Assembly (NCBI RefSeq): GCF_003063265.1
Contig: NZ_NERU01000004.1
Span: 186,001-250,000, forward strand
Source of the DNA: Limnohabitans sp. WS1
Lineage (GTDB): Bacteria; Pseudomonadota; Gammaproteobacteria; Burkholderiales; Burkholderiaceae_C
DNA length: 64,000 bases
Direction: 5' to 3'
Under the pieces are notes generated by a model. That model was not told where the DNA came from and did not search any database. It saw nothing but the letters and a program-made list of their open reading frames with translations. Every line of letters starts with the position of its first letter. Positions within the stretch are counted from its first letter, which is position 1. This document shows positions 1 through 8,508 of this stretch, in pieces. A program made the position numbers and the translations under genes.

Positions 1-249
1 CCCATCCCATCATTGCCCTTGAATCTGCCTTTGCTCAAAGGCGCATCACTGGTTGGTGTTTTTTGGGGTGATTTCGCCCGACGCGAACCCCAAGCCAATG
101 TGGCAATGATGGCCGAGTTGAGTCAATGGTACGCCCAAGGAAAAATCAAACCTGTCTTGGATCGGACCTTGCCCATGAGCGAACTCAAGGCAGCTTACAC
201 CCTGATGGGATCGCGCAGTGTCAAAGGCAAATTGGTCATGGTCAATTGA
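1..249 (+). CDS. Zinc-type alcohol dehydrogenase / NADPH:quinone oxidoreductase, C-terminal part
   Basis: The reading frame is open from the window edge to a TGA at 247-249, so only the last 82 codons are present. The tail has the usual end of the medium-chain dehydrogenase/quinone oxidoreductase fold: a GASLVGVFWGDF strand, a helix with QWYAQGKIKP, and the closing SRSVKGKLVMV strand that returns to the GroES-like domain. Enzymes of this family reduce quinones or enoyl/enone substrates with NADPH in the cytoplasm. The cofactor Rossmann motif and catalytic domain lie outside the window, so the substrate cannot be given. The gene converges on parC. Confidence 0.75.
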   Translation, partial: PIPSLPLNLPLLKGASLVGVFWGDFARREPQANVAMMAELSQWYAQGKIKPVLDRTLPMSELKAAYTLMGSRSVKGKLVMVN

Positions 250-358
250 CATTTTTGCGCTGGTCAAGGTTGGCACCCGAAAGATGCCCCCCTGCAAAGA
301 ACTGTCCCCAAACACCGTGCCCAAAGCTGTGGACAAGTGCAGGGACAAGCCGCCAAAG

Positions 359-383
359 CCCCGCCCCGCAAGGGCTGGCGGGG
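359..383. terminator. GC-rich hairpin between convergent genes
   Basis: CCCCGCC (359-365) pairs with GGCGGGG (377-383) across an 11-nt loop, in the gap between the quinone oxidoreductase gene and the parC stop. There is no clear T-run on either side, so termination activity is inferred from position only. Confidence 0.35.
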
Positions 384-413
384 TGTGCTTAAAAAAGCAT
401 CACTGCGCCCGGA

Positions 414-2795
414 TCACTCCACCCGCGTCACCCGGTTCGGCTTGAAGCCCAAGTCCGCCACTTTGCCTTTTTTGGCGCGAGCGGTTTTGGCGTTGTTCAG
501 GCTACGGATTTCCAGCGTTTCTTCGCGCTCTTTGCCGCCTCGGCCAATGCCGGCGATCTTGACGCTGCGGGTGTAAGCCGCTGCGCCCGCGAGGGTGTCT
601 TTGGCTTCCAGGTCGATGAGCATCAGGCCACGGCCCCCTTTTTCCATGGTCTTGAGTTCGCTGATCTCAAAGGTCAGCACGCGACCGCCTGTGCTGGCGC
701 AGCAGACGCTGGTGGCGGCTGGCATGGCTTGTTTGTCGGCAGGCACGGTGGCGCTGGAGCCGCTCACATGGCTGGGGGCGCAGACGGTTTCGCCCTCGCC
801 CAGGCTGATGAAGGCCTTGCCCGCTTTGTTGCGCGAAATCATGTTCTCGACCGAGGCCATGAAGCCATAGCCGCCAGAGCCGCTGAGCAGCAGCGTGGCG
901 TGGGCCGGGCCTGCAAAGTAGTGGGCGGGTTGCGTGCTGGTTTCCAGATCGATGAGGGTGGTGATCGGCTGGCCATCGCCGCGTGCGCCGGGCAAGGTGG
1001 CCACGGGCACGCTGTAGATGCGGCCTGTCCCATTTTTGGCCGTGCCAAAGATCAGCAGCGTGTCCACCGTGCGGCACTCAAAGGTGCCATACAGGCCGTC
1101 GCCCGCCTTGAAGGCGAAGCTGGTGGCGTCGTGGCCATGGCCCGTGCGGGCACGCACCCAGCCTTTTTCCGACACGACCACCGTCACCGGCTCGTCCACA
1201 ACCTTGACTTCGGCCACGGCTTTTTTCTCTTCCTGGATCAGGGTGCGGCGTGGGTCGGCAAAGGTTTTGGCGTCGGCTTCGATCTCCTTGATCATCAGGC
1301 GGCGCAGTGCGGCGGGGCTGCCCAAAATTTCTTCGAGCTTGCCTTGCTCACCCCGCAGCTCGGTCAGTTCTTGCTCGATCTTGATGGCTTCGAGTCGGGC
1401 CAGTTGGCGCAGGCGAATCTCCAGGATGTCTTCGGCTTGGCGGTCGCTGAGCTTGAAGGCTTCGATCAGCGCGGGCTTGGGCTCGTCGCTGTGGCGAATG
1501 ATGCGGATCACCTCGTCGATGTTCAGCAGCACCAGCTGGCGGCCTTCCAAGATATGGATGCGGTCCAGCACTTTGTTCAAGCGGTGCTGGCTGCGCCGGG
1601 TGATGGTGGTCTGGCGGAAGCTGATCCACTCGACCAGCATCTGGCGCAGCGACTTTTGAATCGGCTTGCCGTCAATGCCCACCGAAGTCATGTTGATGGG
1701 CGCAGACGTTTCGAGGCTGGTGTGGGCCAGCAAGGCGGTGATGAGTTCGCTCTGTTCGATGCGGCTGGTCTTGGGCTCGAACACCAGGCGCACGGCGGCG
1801 TCTTTGCTCGATTCGTCACGCACCACATCCAGCACAGCCAGCATGCTGGCCTTGAGCTGCATCTGGTCGGTGCTGAGCGCTTTTTTACCGGCTTTGACTT
1901 TGGGGTTGGTGAGTTCTTCGATCTCTTCGAGCACGCGCTGCGAGCTGACGCCTTGCGGCAACTCGGTCACCACCAGCTGCCATTGGCCACGGGCGAGTTC
2001 TTCGATCTTCCAGCGGGCGCGCACTTTGAGGCTGCCGCGTCCCGTCCGGTAGGCGTCGGCGATGTCGCTGGCCGGGCTGATGATCTGGCCGCCACCGGGG
2101 TAGTCGGGGCCAGGGATGATGGCCATCAACTCGCTGTCGCTCAGCTTGTCGTTTTTGATCAAGGCCACGCAGGCGTCGGCCACTTCGCGCAGATTGTGGC
2201 TGGGAATCTCGGTGGCCAGGCCCACGGCAATGCCGCTGGCGCCATTCAGCAAACTGAACGGCAAGCGGGCGGGCAGCTGGCGCGGCTCTTCGGTGGAGCC
2301 GTCGTAGTTGGGGATGAAGTCCACCGTGCCCATGTCGATCTCGTCGAGCAGCAAGCTGGTGATGCGCGACAGCCGCGCTTCGGTGTAACGCATGGCGGCC
2401 GCGCCGTCGCCGTCGCGCGAGCCAAAATTGCCCTGGCCGTCGATCAGCGGGTAGCGCTGCGAAAAGTCCTGCGCCATGCGCACCAGGGCGTCATACGCCG
2501 CCGTGTCGCCGTGCGGGTGGTAACGACCTAGCACATCGCCCACCACACGGGCGCTTTTAACGGGCTTGGCGGCGGTGTTGTTGTTCGGGCCGCTGTACGA
2601 CAAACCCATGCGGTCCATCGAGTACAAAATGCGGCGCTGCACCGGCTTTTGGCCGTCACACACATCGGGCAAGGCACGGCCTTTAACGACGCTCAATGCG
2701 TATTCCAAATAGGCCCGCTGGGCGTAGGCGCCCAGGTGGTCACCTTCGGGGGCGGCGGGTTGAAGTGAAGCTTCAGGGGTCAGCAAATCGGTCAT
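414..2795 (-). CDS. parC: DNA topoisomerase IV subunit A
   Basis: ParC is the DNA-cleaving subunit of topoisomerase IV (ParC2ParE2), which decatenates daughter chromosomes. The 793-aa product has the type IIA cleavage core: a [12 protein letters not shown] motif near residues 86-97, a [10 protein letters not shown] loop, and the catalytic tyrosine (Tyr137) in RYTEARL. A C-terminal beta-pinwheel-like domain follows. The frame is open 60 codons further upstream, but that part is unlike ParC; the ATG at 2795 gives the normal N-terminus leading to the [17 protein letters not shown] motif. The partner parE lies upstream on the same strand but is separated by about 1.6 kb of accessory genes, which is unusual. 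Confidence 0.96.
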   Translation of the reverse strand: MTDLLTPEASLQPAAPEGDHLGAYAQRAYLEYALSVVKGRALPDVCDGQKPVQRRILYSMDRMGLSYSGPNNNTAAKPVKSARVVGDVLGRYHPHGDTAAYDALVRMAQDFSQRYPLIDGQGNFGSRDGDGAAAMRYTEARLSRITSLLLDEIDMGTVDFIPNYDGSTEEPRQLPARLPFSLLNGASGIAVGLATEIPSHNLREVADACVALIKNDKLSDSELMAIIPGPDYPGGGQIISPASDIADAYRTGRGSLKVRARWKIEELARGQWQLVVTELPQGVSSQRVLEEIEELTNPKVKAGKKALSTDQMQLKASMLAVLDVVRDESSKDAAVRLVFEPKTSRIEQSELITALLAHTSLETSAPINMTSVGIDGKPIQKSLRQMLVEWISFRQTTITRRSQHRLNKVLDRIHILEGRQLVLLNIDEVIRIIRHSDEPKPALIEAFKLSDRQAEDILEIRLRQLARLEAIKIEQELTELRGEQGKLEEILGSPAALRRLMIKEIEADAKTFADPRRTLIQEEKKAVAEVKVVDEPVTVVVSEKGWVRARTGHGHDATSFAFKAGDGLYGTFECRTVDTLLIFGTAKNGTGRIYSVPVATLPGARGDGQPITTLIDLETSTQPAHYFAGPAHATLLLSGSGGYGFMASVENMISRNKAGKAFISLGEGETVCAPSHVSGSSATVPADKQAMPAATSVCCASTGGRVLTFEISELKTMEKGGRGLMLIDLEAKDTLAGAAAYTRSVKIAGIGRGGKEREETLEIRSLNNAKTARAKKGKVADLGFKPNRVTRVE

Positions 2796-2884
2796 TTTTT
2801 TCTGCGAATTATTGGTTTTGCGTTGGGGTGTGGCGGGGGGTTGTGCGGGCTTTGATTTGCCGGGTGGTAAAAAGTGACTGCCCA

Positions 2885-3061
2885 TCACTTGTGCGCCTGC
2901 ACGCTCAAACCCGTCCACTCTTGGTGAATGTTGTGGGTCAGCACCTGCACCACATCCACCACAGAGCAATACCACTTCTCTTGCGCGGCATCCCCATGCG
3001 AGCGCACGCAGGTGGACTCAAACAGTTTGACAGCTTGGGATGCCTGAGTGTGCAAATTCAT
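2885..3061 (-). pseudogene. Truncated BRO-N-type antirepressor fragment (58 aa)
   Basis: This short frame encodes 58 residues from an ATG at 3061 to a TGA at 2885. It contains [28 protein letters not shown] and HQEWTG, which resemble the start of the BRO-N / phage antirepressor-like family (typical form: xLFExxxVRxxWD...EKWYFSxVDVVxVLT). Family members are several times longer, so this looks like an N-terminal remnant. Its ATG overlaps the stop of the upstream pRiA4b ORF-3-like gene (ATGA), so it could still be translated by coupling. Family assignment is by motif recall and is moderately secure; function as a working protein is unlikely. Confidence 0.55.
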
Positions 3062-3651
3062 TTGACTCGGCGCGATTTGGGCTGCAACTTGGTCACCGCT
3101 TTTTGCAGTGCCTCAAAGTCCAGCCAGCCGGGTTCATGCTCACCAAACATGTCCAGCGCCACAGCGTGCTCTGCGTGGGCTTTGTCGTACCAGACACCGG
3201 CCCAGTACTCTGCCCCACCAGGGCCACCGCAGTCTTCGGGTGGGCAACCGTTTTGCGCTTTGAGCAAGTGCGGCAGCGGGGTGTCGGTCTCCACCACTGC
3301 CTTGAGGGTGATGACGTGCTCCCAGTCGTCGCCAAAGTCATACAAATAAAGCAGTTTGTCTTTGGGTGCGGCCATCACGTCTTGAAGTTTGAAACGTGAT
3401 TCGTTGTTGGACGGTTCGCCCCAGTTGTCGGCATAGGGCTTTTCAAAGCGGCGGTTGGCCTGCACCCTGTAATAGCGTTCGCTTTTCAGAGGCACAGCAA
3501 AACCATGCATGTGCACATCTTCCCAGCCCATGGCGGCCTGGATCAGTTTGTGAAACTTGGGCAAAGGCGTGGCCGGATCGACCAGCACATCGCGGTAAAT
3601 AGCAGGTTTGAAATCGCGCAATTCAATGCGCAGTTGGTATGCCAAAGTCAT
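3058..3651 (-). CDS. Plasmid pRiA4b ORF-3 family protein
   Basis: The 197-aa product has the family signature: an N-terminal YQLRIELRDFKPAIYRDVLVD strand pair, FHKLIQAAMGWEDVHMHGF, YLYDFGDDWEHVITL, then CPPEDCGGPGGAEYW and a C-terminal EPGWLDFEAL segment. The family (also called IS1096 passenger TnpR-like) is common on plasmids and mobile elements, and its biochemical role is unknown. The start is the ATG at 3651, which begins directly with the conserved MTLAYQLRI. It sits 20 bp after vapC on the same strand and overlaps the BRO-N fragment by 4 bp, so the block vapB-vapC-pRiA4b-BRO reads as one unit. Confidence 0.85.
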   Translation of the reverse strand: MTLAYQLRIELRDFKPAIYRDVLVDPATPLPKFHKLIQAAMGWEDVHMHGFAVPLKSERYYRVQANRRFEKPYADNWGEPSNNESRFKLQDVMAAPKDKLLYLYDFGDDWEHVITLKAVVETDTPLPHLLKAQNGCPPEDCGGPGGAEYWAGVWYDKAHAEHAVALDMFGEHEPGWLDFEALQKAVTKLQPKSRRVK

Positions 3652-3671
3652 GGGCGATTGAAGCTCAGGGT

Positions 3672-4109
3672 TTAGGGAACGAGCACCTTGGGCACCCAAC
3701 CTTTTGCAGTGGCCCGCTTGGCAAAGCCTTTGGCATCAAAGGTGACCAGCACATCGCAATGTCGGCTGCTGGCGTGGTGCAAGGCATCGGCAAAGTCGAA
3801 ACCTTGGCTCAAGGCATTGCAGGCACTTTGCAAGGCTTGGCGGTCTTGCATTTGCACCTGGGGCATGCTGAGCAAGTGGTTGAACACCTTGGCCACCGTG
3901 CGTGCCTCCAGTTTGTAGAACCCACGCAAAACCCACTCCAACGCCAAGGCCACGGTGGTGGCCACGAAGAGGGGTTTGCCACTCTCGAGCAAGGCACGGG
4001 CATGCTCACATTGGAGCGCCGTGGCGGCATCGGTTTGCTCGGCCTGCACGTAGTAACGCGCCAACACATTGGTGTCCAACGCCGTCAGCTGCGAGGTGCG
4101 TTGCTTCAT
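3672..4109 (-). CDS. vapC: PIN-domain ribonuclease toxin (VapC family)
   Basis: This 145-aa PIN-domain protein would cleave RNA (in studied VapCs, tRNA or rRNA) when freed from its antitoxin. Acidic active-site positions are visible: Asp12 in ALDTNVLARYY, Glu in ALEWVLRGFY, Asp in GFDFADALH and Asp in LVTFDAKGF. The start at 4109 overlaps the antitoxin stop by 4 bp (ATGA), typical of coupled vapBC. The frame is open upstream, but those codons lie inside the antitoxin gene. It belongs to the accessory block between parC and parE. Confidence 0.88.
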   Translation of the reverse strand: MKQRTSQLTALDTNVLARYYVQAEQTDAATALQCEHARALLESGKPLFVATTVALALEWVLRGFYKLEARTVAKVFNHLLSMPQVQMQDRQALQSACNALSQGFDFADALHHASSRHCDVLVTFDAKGFAKRATAKGWVPKVLVP

Positions 4110-4342
4110 GGCTTGAGCGCTTGGGCAGCATCCCAATCGGCTGCCACGTGCGGCCCCTTGACTTTGACCATGCCAAAACCGGGTTGGGGCGACTTTTTGG
4201 CAGGGACTGCGGGGCGCAAGGTGATACAAGTGGCGTCGGCGCTGAGGTCAAACGTCACCGCTTGCCCCGGCATCAAGCCCAGTTGCTGGCGCAGAGCTTG
4301 CGGAATGGTGACTTGGCCTTTGCTTGTCAGTGTGGAAAGCAT
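4106..4342 (-). CDS. vapB: AbrB/MazE-type antitoxin (VapB family)
   Basis: The 78-aa protein begins with a swapped-hairpin AbrB DNA-binding domain: TLTSKGQVTIPQALRQQLGL, then GQAVTFDLS. Its C-terminal tail (WDAAQALKP) probably wraps the toxin. The start is the ATG at 4342, preceded at 7-12 nt by a strong GGAGGT ribosome site; the earlier in-frame codon lacks one. In this family the antitoxin, alone or with the toxin, represses its own promoter. An inverted repeat 52-62 bp upstream is a candidate operator. Confidence 0.88.
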   Translation of the reverse strand: MLSTLTSKGQVTIPQALRQQLGLMPGQAVTFDLSADATCITLRPAVPAKKSPQPGFGMVKVKGPHVAADWDAAQALKP

Positions 4343-4393
4343 GGTGGACCTCCGGGTTGATCTGGGTGCGGGTGAAAGCACCATTGCATTGTA

Positions 4394-4404
4394 TTACCTG
4401 GTAA
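4394..4404. promoter_or_regulatory. Candidate VapB operator (inverted repeat)
   Basis: TTACC-T-GGTAA is a perfect 11-bp interrupted palindrome upstream of vapB. On the minus strand it directly precedes a TACAAT (-10-like) element, so a bound repressor would cover the promoter. AbrB-type antitoxins bind short palindromes like this; the assignment is inferred. Confidence 0.4.
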
Positions 4405-4418
4405 GAATTAACACCGAT

Positions 4419-6401
4419 TTACACATCGATCTCAATCGAGTCACCATGCAGCTCCATCAGCTCGCGGCGGGCGGCGGCTTCGCCTTTGCCCATGAGTTGG
4501 GTCATGAGGTTTTCGGTGCCGGCGTTGTCCAGCGGGCCCAACTCGATGGGCAGCAGGCGGCGCGTGTCGGGGTTGAGCGTGGTGTCCCACAGCTGCTCGG
4601 CGCTCATCTCGCCCAAGCCCTTGAATCGGCTGATGCTCCAGCCGCCTTCTTTCACGCCGTCTTTGCGCAGCTTGTCGATGATGGCGGTGAGCTCGCCCTC
4701 GTCCAGCGCATAGGCTTTGGACGCCGGCTTTTTGCCGCGTGCAGGTGCATCCACCCGGAACAACGGGGGCCTGGCCACATACAAATGACCGGTTTCGATG
4801 AGCTTGGGGAAATGGCGGAAGAACAGCGTGAGCAGCAGCACCTGAATGTGCGAGCCGTCCACGTCCGCGTCGGACAAGATGCAGACCTTGCCGTAGCGCA
4901 GGTTGCTCATGTCGGGGTTGTCGTTCGGACCGTGCGGGTCCACGCCAATGGCCACCGAGATGTCATGGATTTCGTTGTTGGCAAACAAGCGGTCGCGGTC
5001 GACTTCCCAGGTGTTGAGCACCTTGCCGCGCAGGGGCAAGATGGCCTGGCTTTCTTTGTTGCGGCCCATTTTGGCGCTGCCTCCGGCCGAGTCGCCCTCG
5101 ACCAAAAACACCTCGTTGTGCAGGATGTCCTTGCTTTCGCAGTCGGTCAGCTTGCCGGGCAGCACGGCCACACCCGAACTCTTGCGCTTTTCAACTTTTT
5201 GGCCCGCTTTTTGGCGGGTTTGTGCGGCCTTGATGGCCAGCTCGGCCAGTTTTTTGCCGTAGTCCACATGCTCGTTCAGCCATAACTCCAAAGCCGGGCG
5301 CACAAAGCTCGACACCAAACGCACCGCGTCGCGCGAGTTCAGGCGTTCCTTGATCTGGCCCTGAAACTGGGGGTCCAGCACTTTGGCGCTCAGCACGTAG
5401 CTGGCGCGGGCAAACACGTCTTCGGGCATGAGCTTGACGCCCTTGGGCAACAAGCCATGCAGCTCGATGAAGCTTTTGACGGCGGTGAACAGGCCGTCGC
5501 GCAAGCCGCTGTCGTGCGTGCCGCCTGCGCTGGTGGGTATCAGGTTGACGTAGCTTTCACGCACCGGCGCACCGTCTTCCGTAAAGGCCACGGCCCACGA
5601 GGCGCCCTCGCCTTCGGCAAAGCTGTCGTTGTTGCCGTCGGCAAAGCCTTCGCCTTCAAACAGCGGGATGACGGGCTCACCGTTGAGCGTTTGCGTCAGG
5701 TAGTCGCGCAAGCCCGCCTTGAATTGCCATTGCTGGGTTTCTTTGGTTTTCTCGTTGACCAAGGTCACCGTTACGCCCGGCATGAGCACGGCTTTGCTGC
5801 GCAGCAGGTGCGTCAGCTCGTTCATGGGCAGGTTGCTGGACTCAAAGTATTTGGCGTCGGGCCACGCACGAACGGTCGTGCCTTGTTTGCGGTCACCCGC
5901 GCCTGTGGCTCGGCTCACCAGCGGCTCGGTCACGTCGCCGCCCGAAAACACCAAGGTGGCCACTTGACCTTCGCGGTAACTGGTGGCTTCTAGCCGTTTG
6001 GACAGCGCGTTGGTCACCGACACACCCACGCCGTGCAGGCCGCCCGAGAAGCTGTAGGCGCCGCCCTTGCCCTTGTCGAACTTGCCGCCCGCATGCAAGC
6101 GGGTGAAGACCAGTTCGATCACGGGGGCTTTTTCTTCGGGGTGCATGCCAAAGGGGATGCCCCGACCATCGTCTTCGATGCTGACAGAGCCATCCAAGTG
6201 CAGGATGACCTTGATCTTTTTGCCGTAACCCGCCAGCGCCTCGTCGGCGGCGTTGTCCAGCACCTCTTGAATGATGTGCAGGGGGTTGTCGGTGCGGGTG
6301 TACATGCCCGGGCGTTGCTTGACGGGCTCCAGACCTTTGAGAACTCGAATCGAGCCTTCGGAGTATTCGCTGGAGGTTTTGACAGTTGTTTGGGTGGCCA
6401 T
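4419..6401 (-). CDS. parE: DNA topoisomerase IV subunit B
   Basis: ParE is the ATPase subunit of topoisomerase IV. The 660-aa protein shows the GHKL ATP fold (EVLDNAADEA, DDGRGIPFG, GLHGVGVSVTNALS) and the TOPRIM metal-binding part (EGDSAGGSAKMGRN and ILSDADVDGSHI), then a C-terminus with RFKGLGEMSAEQLW. The start at 6401 gives MATQTTVKTSSEYSEGSIRVLKGLEPV, normal for betaproteobacterial ParE. It heads the minus-strand series parE-vapB-vapC-pRiA4b-BRO-parC; the accessory genes probably inserted between two ancestral neighbours. Confidence 0.97.
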   Translation of the reverse strand: MATQTTVKTSSEYSEGSIRVLKGLEPVKQRPGMYTRTDNPLHIIQEVLDNAADEALAGYGKKIKVILHLDGSVSIEDDGRGIPFGMHPEEKAPVIELVFTRLHAGGKFDKGKGGAYSFSGGLHGVGVSVTNALSKRLEATSYREGQVATLVFSGGDVTEPLVSRATGAGDRKQGTTVRAWPDAKYFESSNLPMNELTHLLRSKAVLMPGVTVTLVNEKTKETQQWQFKAGLRDYLTQTLNGEPVIPLFEGEGFADGNNDSFAEGEGASWAVAFTEDGAPVRESYVNLIPTSAGGTHDSGLRDGLFTAVKSFIELHGLLPKGVKLMPEDVFARASYVLSAKVLDPQFQGQIKERLNSRDAVRLVSSFVRPALELWLNEHVDYGKKLAELAIKAAQTRQKAGQKVEKRKSSGVAVLPGKLTDCESKDILHNEVFLVEGDSAGGSAKMGRNKESQAILPLRGKVLNTWEVDRDRLFANNEIHDISVAIGVDPHGPNDNPDMSNLRYGKVCILSDADVDGSHIQVLLLTLFFRHFPKLIETGHLYVARPPLFRVDAPARGKKPASKAYALDEGELTAIIDKLRKDGVKEGGWSISRFKGLGEMSAEQLWDTTLNPDTRRLLPIELGPLDNAGTENLMTQLMGKGEAAARRELMELHGDSIEIDV

Positions 6402-6502
6402 GGTGGCGGATTGTAGTGGGATTTGTGCAAGCTTACTGGATGCATAGACAGTGGTTTTGACTTGCTACCGGGAACGCCAAGGAGATTGGTTAAAGTCGGG
6501 GG

Positions 6503-7714
6503 ATGCAACACAAACCCCTTTCACTGACCCAGGTGCTGATTTGCGGCGCGGCCATCGTCACCCTCTCCATGGGCATTCGCCACGGCTTTGGCCTGTGGCT
6601 TCAGCCCATCACCCAAACTCAAGGCTGGGGCCGCCAAGAATTTGGCTTTGCCATGGCCATCCAGAATTTGGCCTGGGGTTTTATGGGTATTTTTGCAGGG
6701 ATGCTGGCCGACAAGTTTGGCGCATTCCGCGTCATCACGGCCGGGGCCTTGCTCTATGGATTGGGGCTCATGGGCATGGCCCAGGCCCAAACGCCCTGGA
6801 TGTTTGCGCTCTTCACAGGCGTCATCATCGGCACTGCGCAGGCGGGCACCACCTACGCCGTGATTTATGGCGTGATCGGGCGCAATGTGCCGGCCGAGCG
6901 TCGTTCATGGGCCATGGGCATTGCGGCAGCGGCCGGCAGCTTCGGGCAGTTTTTGATGGTGCCGGTGGAAGGCATGCTGATCAGCCAAGCGGGTTGGCAA
7001 AACGCCCTGATGATTTTGGCCGCCGCCACCGTGCTGATCATTCCACTGGCATGGGGGCTGCGCGAGCCGGCTTTGCATGCTGCGGGCCAGGTCAAACGTG
7101 AGCAGACCATCCTCCAGTCGCTGAAAGAAGCCTTCAAGTACCCAAGTTTTCAGCTGCTGATGGCGGGCTACTTTGTGTGCGGCTTTCAGGTGGTGTTCAT
7201 TGGGGTGCACATGCCCAGCTACCTGAAAGACCACGGCATGGCACCCCAAGTGGCCAGTTATGCGCTGGCCCTGATTGGTCTGTTCAACGTGGTGGGCACC
7301 TACATTGCGGGCACCATGGGCCCACAAATTCCCAAAAAGCACATCCTGGCCACCATTTACATCTCGCGCTCGGTGGCGATCACGCTGTTTTTGCTGGTGC
7401 CACTGTCGCCCACCAGCGTTTACATCTTTTCGGCCGTGATGGGATTGCTGTGGCTGTCCACCGTACCGCCCACCAACGCAGCAGTGGCGCACATTTTTGG
7501 CGTGGCGCATTTGTCCATGCTCAGCGGTTTCATCTTTTTCGGCCACCAGATCGGCTCCTTCATGGGCGTGTGGCTGGGTGGTTATTTGTACGACAAGACC
7601 GGCAGCTACGACATCGTTTGGTACTTGGCCATTGCGCTGGGCGTGTTGGCTGCGCTGGTGAACTTGCCGGTGCGTGAGAGCCCCATCGTGCGTGCATCCC
7701 CCCAAACCGCATGA
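6503..7714 (+). CDS. MFS transporter (monocarboxylate/oxalate-formate antiporter-like)
   Basis: This 403-aa protein has about twelve hydrophobic segments in two halves joined by a charged central loop (GLREPALHAAGQVKREQTILQSLKEAFK). The first half has GFMGIFAGMLADKFGAFRVIT, the loop 2-3 motif A of the major facilitator superfamily. The beginning (MGIRHGFGLWLQPITQTQGWGRQEFGFAMA) resembles oxalate/formate and monocarboxylate carriers, so an organic acid is a likely substrate, but this is inferred. The gene diverges from parE, and its stop overlaps the start of a 39-residue micro-ORF (ATGA). Confidence 0.88.
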   Translation: MQHKPLSLTQVLICGAAIVTLSMGIRHGFGLWLQPITQTQGWGRQEFGFAMAIQNLAWGFMGIFAGMLADKFGAFRVITAGALLYGLGLMGMAQAQTPWMFALFTGVIIGTAQAGTTYAVIYGVIGRNVPAERRSWAMGIAAAAGSFGQFLMVPVEGMLISQAGWQNALMILAAATVLIIPLAWGLREPALHAAGQVKREQTILQSLKEAFKYPSFQLLMAGYFVCGFQVVFIGVHMPSYLKDHGMAPQVASYALALIGLFNVVGTYIAGTMGPQIPKKHILATIYISRSVAITLFLLVPLSPTSVYIFSAVMGLLWLSTVPPTNAAVAHIFGVAHLSMLSGFIFFGHQIGSFMGVWLGGYLYDKTGSYDIVWYLAIALGVLAALVNLPVRESPIVRASPQTA

Positions 7715-7830
7715 GCACCCGAAGCACCCTTTGGCTGCTCGCAGCCTTGATGTTGGCCATCACCTTCGGGCTGTACGCCCAACCCGATGTGGTGCTGATG
7801 CTGGCCGACCAATTGTGGTCGTGTTTTTAA
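7711..7830 (+). CDS. Small hydrophobic protein, 39 aa
   Basis: A short frame starts at an ATG overlapping the MFS stop by 4 bp and ends at TAA 7828-7830. It encodes a basic N-terminus (MSTRS), a hydrophobic stretch of about 17 residues (LWLLAALMLAITFGLYA) and a short tail ending ADQLWSCF. This looks like a single-pass or secreted micro-protein. Similar short proteins ending in xLADQxWxCF seem familiar from other Burkholderiales, but that could not be checked. Its place between the transporter and the methyltransferase, only 19 bp from the latter, suggests one operon. Function unknown. Confidence 0.55.
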   Translation: MSTRSTLWLLAALMLAITFGLYAQPDVVLMLADQLWSCF

Positions 7831-7849
7831 CTTTACCCTTTGACTGAAC

Positions 7850-8395
7850 ATGCACGGTACCGAAAACCCCTCTGCCTGGGTCCAACGCTGGTCCCACCTC
7901 ATTGCCCCGGGCAGCACCGTGCTCGATGTGGCCTGCGGCGCGGGTCGTCACATGCGCCATCTGTCCGCCCTGGGACACCGCGTTACCGGGGTGGACCGCA
8001 ACCCCGAAGCGGTGGCAATAGCCCAAGCCAGTGGCTCGGTCATTTGCGCCGACATTGAAAACGGCCCATGGCCCTTTGCCGGGCAAACATTTGGCTGCGT
8101 GGTGGTGACCCATTACCTGTGGCGTGCGCTGCTGCCCACCCTCGTGAGCACTGTGGCCCCCGGGGGGGTTCTGATTTACGAAACCTTTGCGGCAGGCAAC
8201 GAAAGCGTGGGCAAACCGTCGCGGCCTGACTTTTTGCTGCAGCCCGGCGAACTTCTACAAGCCACTGTTGGCTTGCGCACAGTGGCTTACGAAGACGGTT
8301 TCGAGTCTTCGCCAGACCGTTTTGTGCAGCGCATTGTGGCCGTGCGAGCCGGGGCATCCGGTGCCATCGAACGCTGGCCCTTACAAGCTGCTTGA
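7850..8395 (+). CDS. Class I SAM-dependent methyltransferase (TehB/UbiE-like fold)
   Basis: This is a 181-aa soluble protein with the class I methyltransferase core. Motif I is VLDVACGAGRHMRHLSALG, motif II follows as VTGVDRNPEAV, the adenine-binding acidic position is CADIENGPW, and motif IV-like VVVTHYLWR is followed by LVSTVAPGGVLIYETFA. The domain is complete for a short TehB-like enzyme. The methyl acceptor cannot be told from sequence. It lies 19 bp after the 39-aa ORF and in line with the MFS gene. Confidence 0.85.
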   Translation: MHGTENPSAWVQRWSHLIAPGSTVLDVACGAGRHMRHLSALGHRVTGVDRNPEAVAIAQASGSVICADIENGPWPFAGQTFGCVVVTHYLWRALLPTLVSTVAPGGVLIYETFAAGNESVGKPSRPDFLLQPGELLQATVGLRTVAYEDGFESSPDRFVQRIVAVRAGASGAIERWPLQAA

Positions 8396-8508
8396 AACCC
8401 TGCCCGCCTCGCGCCTTGGCATGTCTTGGCACCTGTGCAGGGTTTGCAAAGCTGCAAGTGACTGGCACTCGTTAGAATGATCTTTTTTCCTGCTCAGAAA
8501 CACCTGAC

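Noticed and set aside
729..2531. 600-residue open frame opposite parC
   Set aside because: It is antisense to a well-supported gene, follows its codon pattern in mirror image and has no domain; an effect of GC-rich codon use.
3639..5285. 548-residue open frame opposite parE, vapB and vapC
   Set aside because: It spans several genes on the other strand and shows no family motif.
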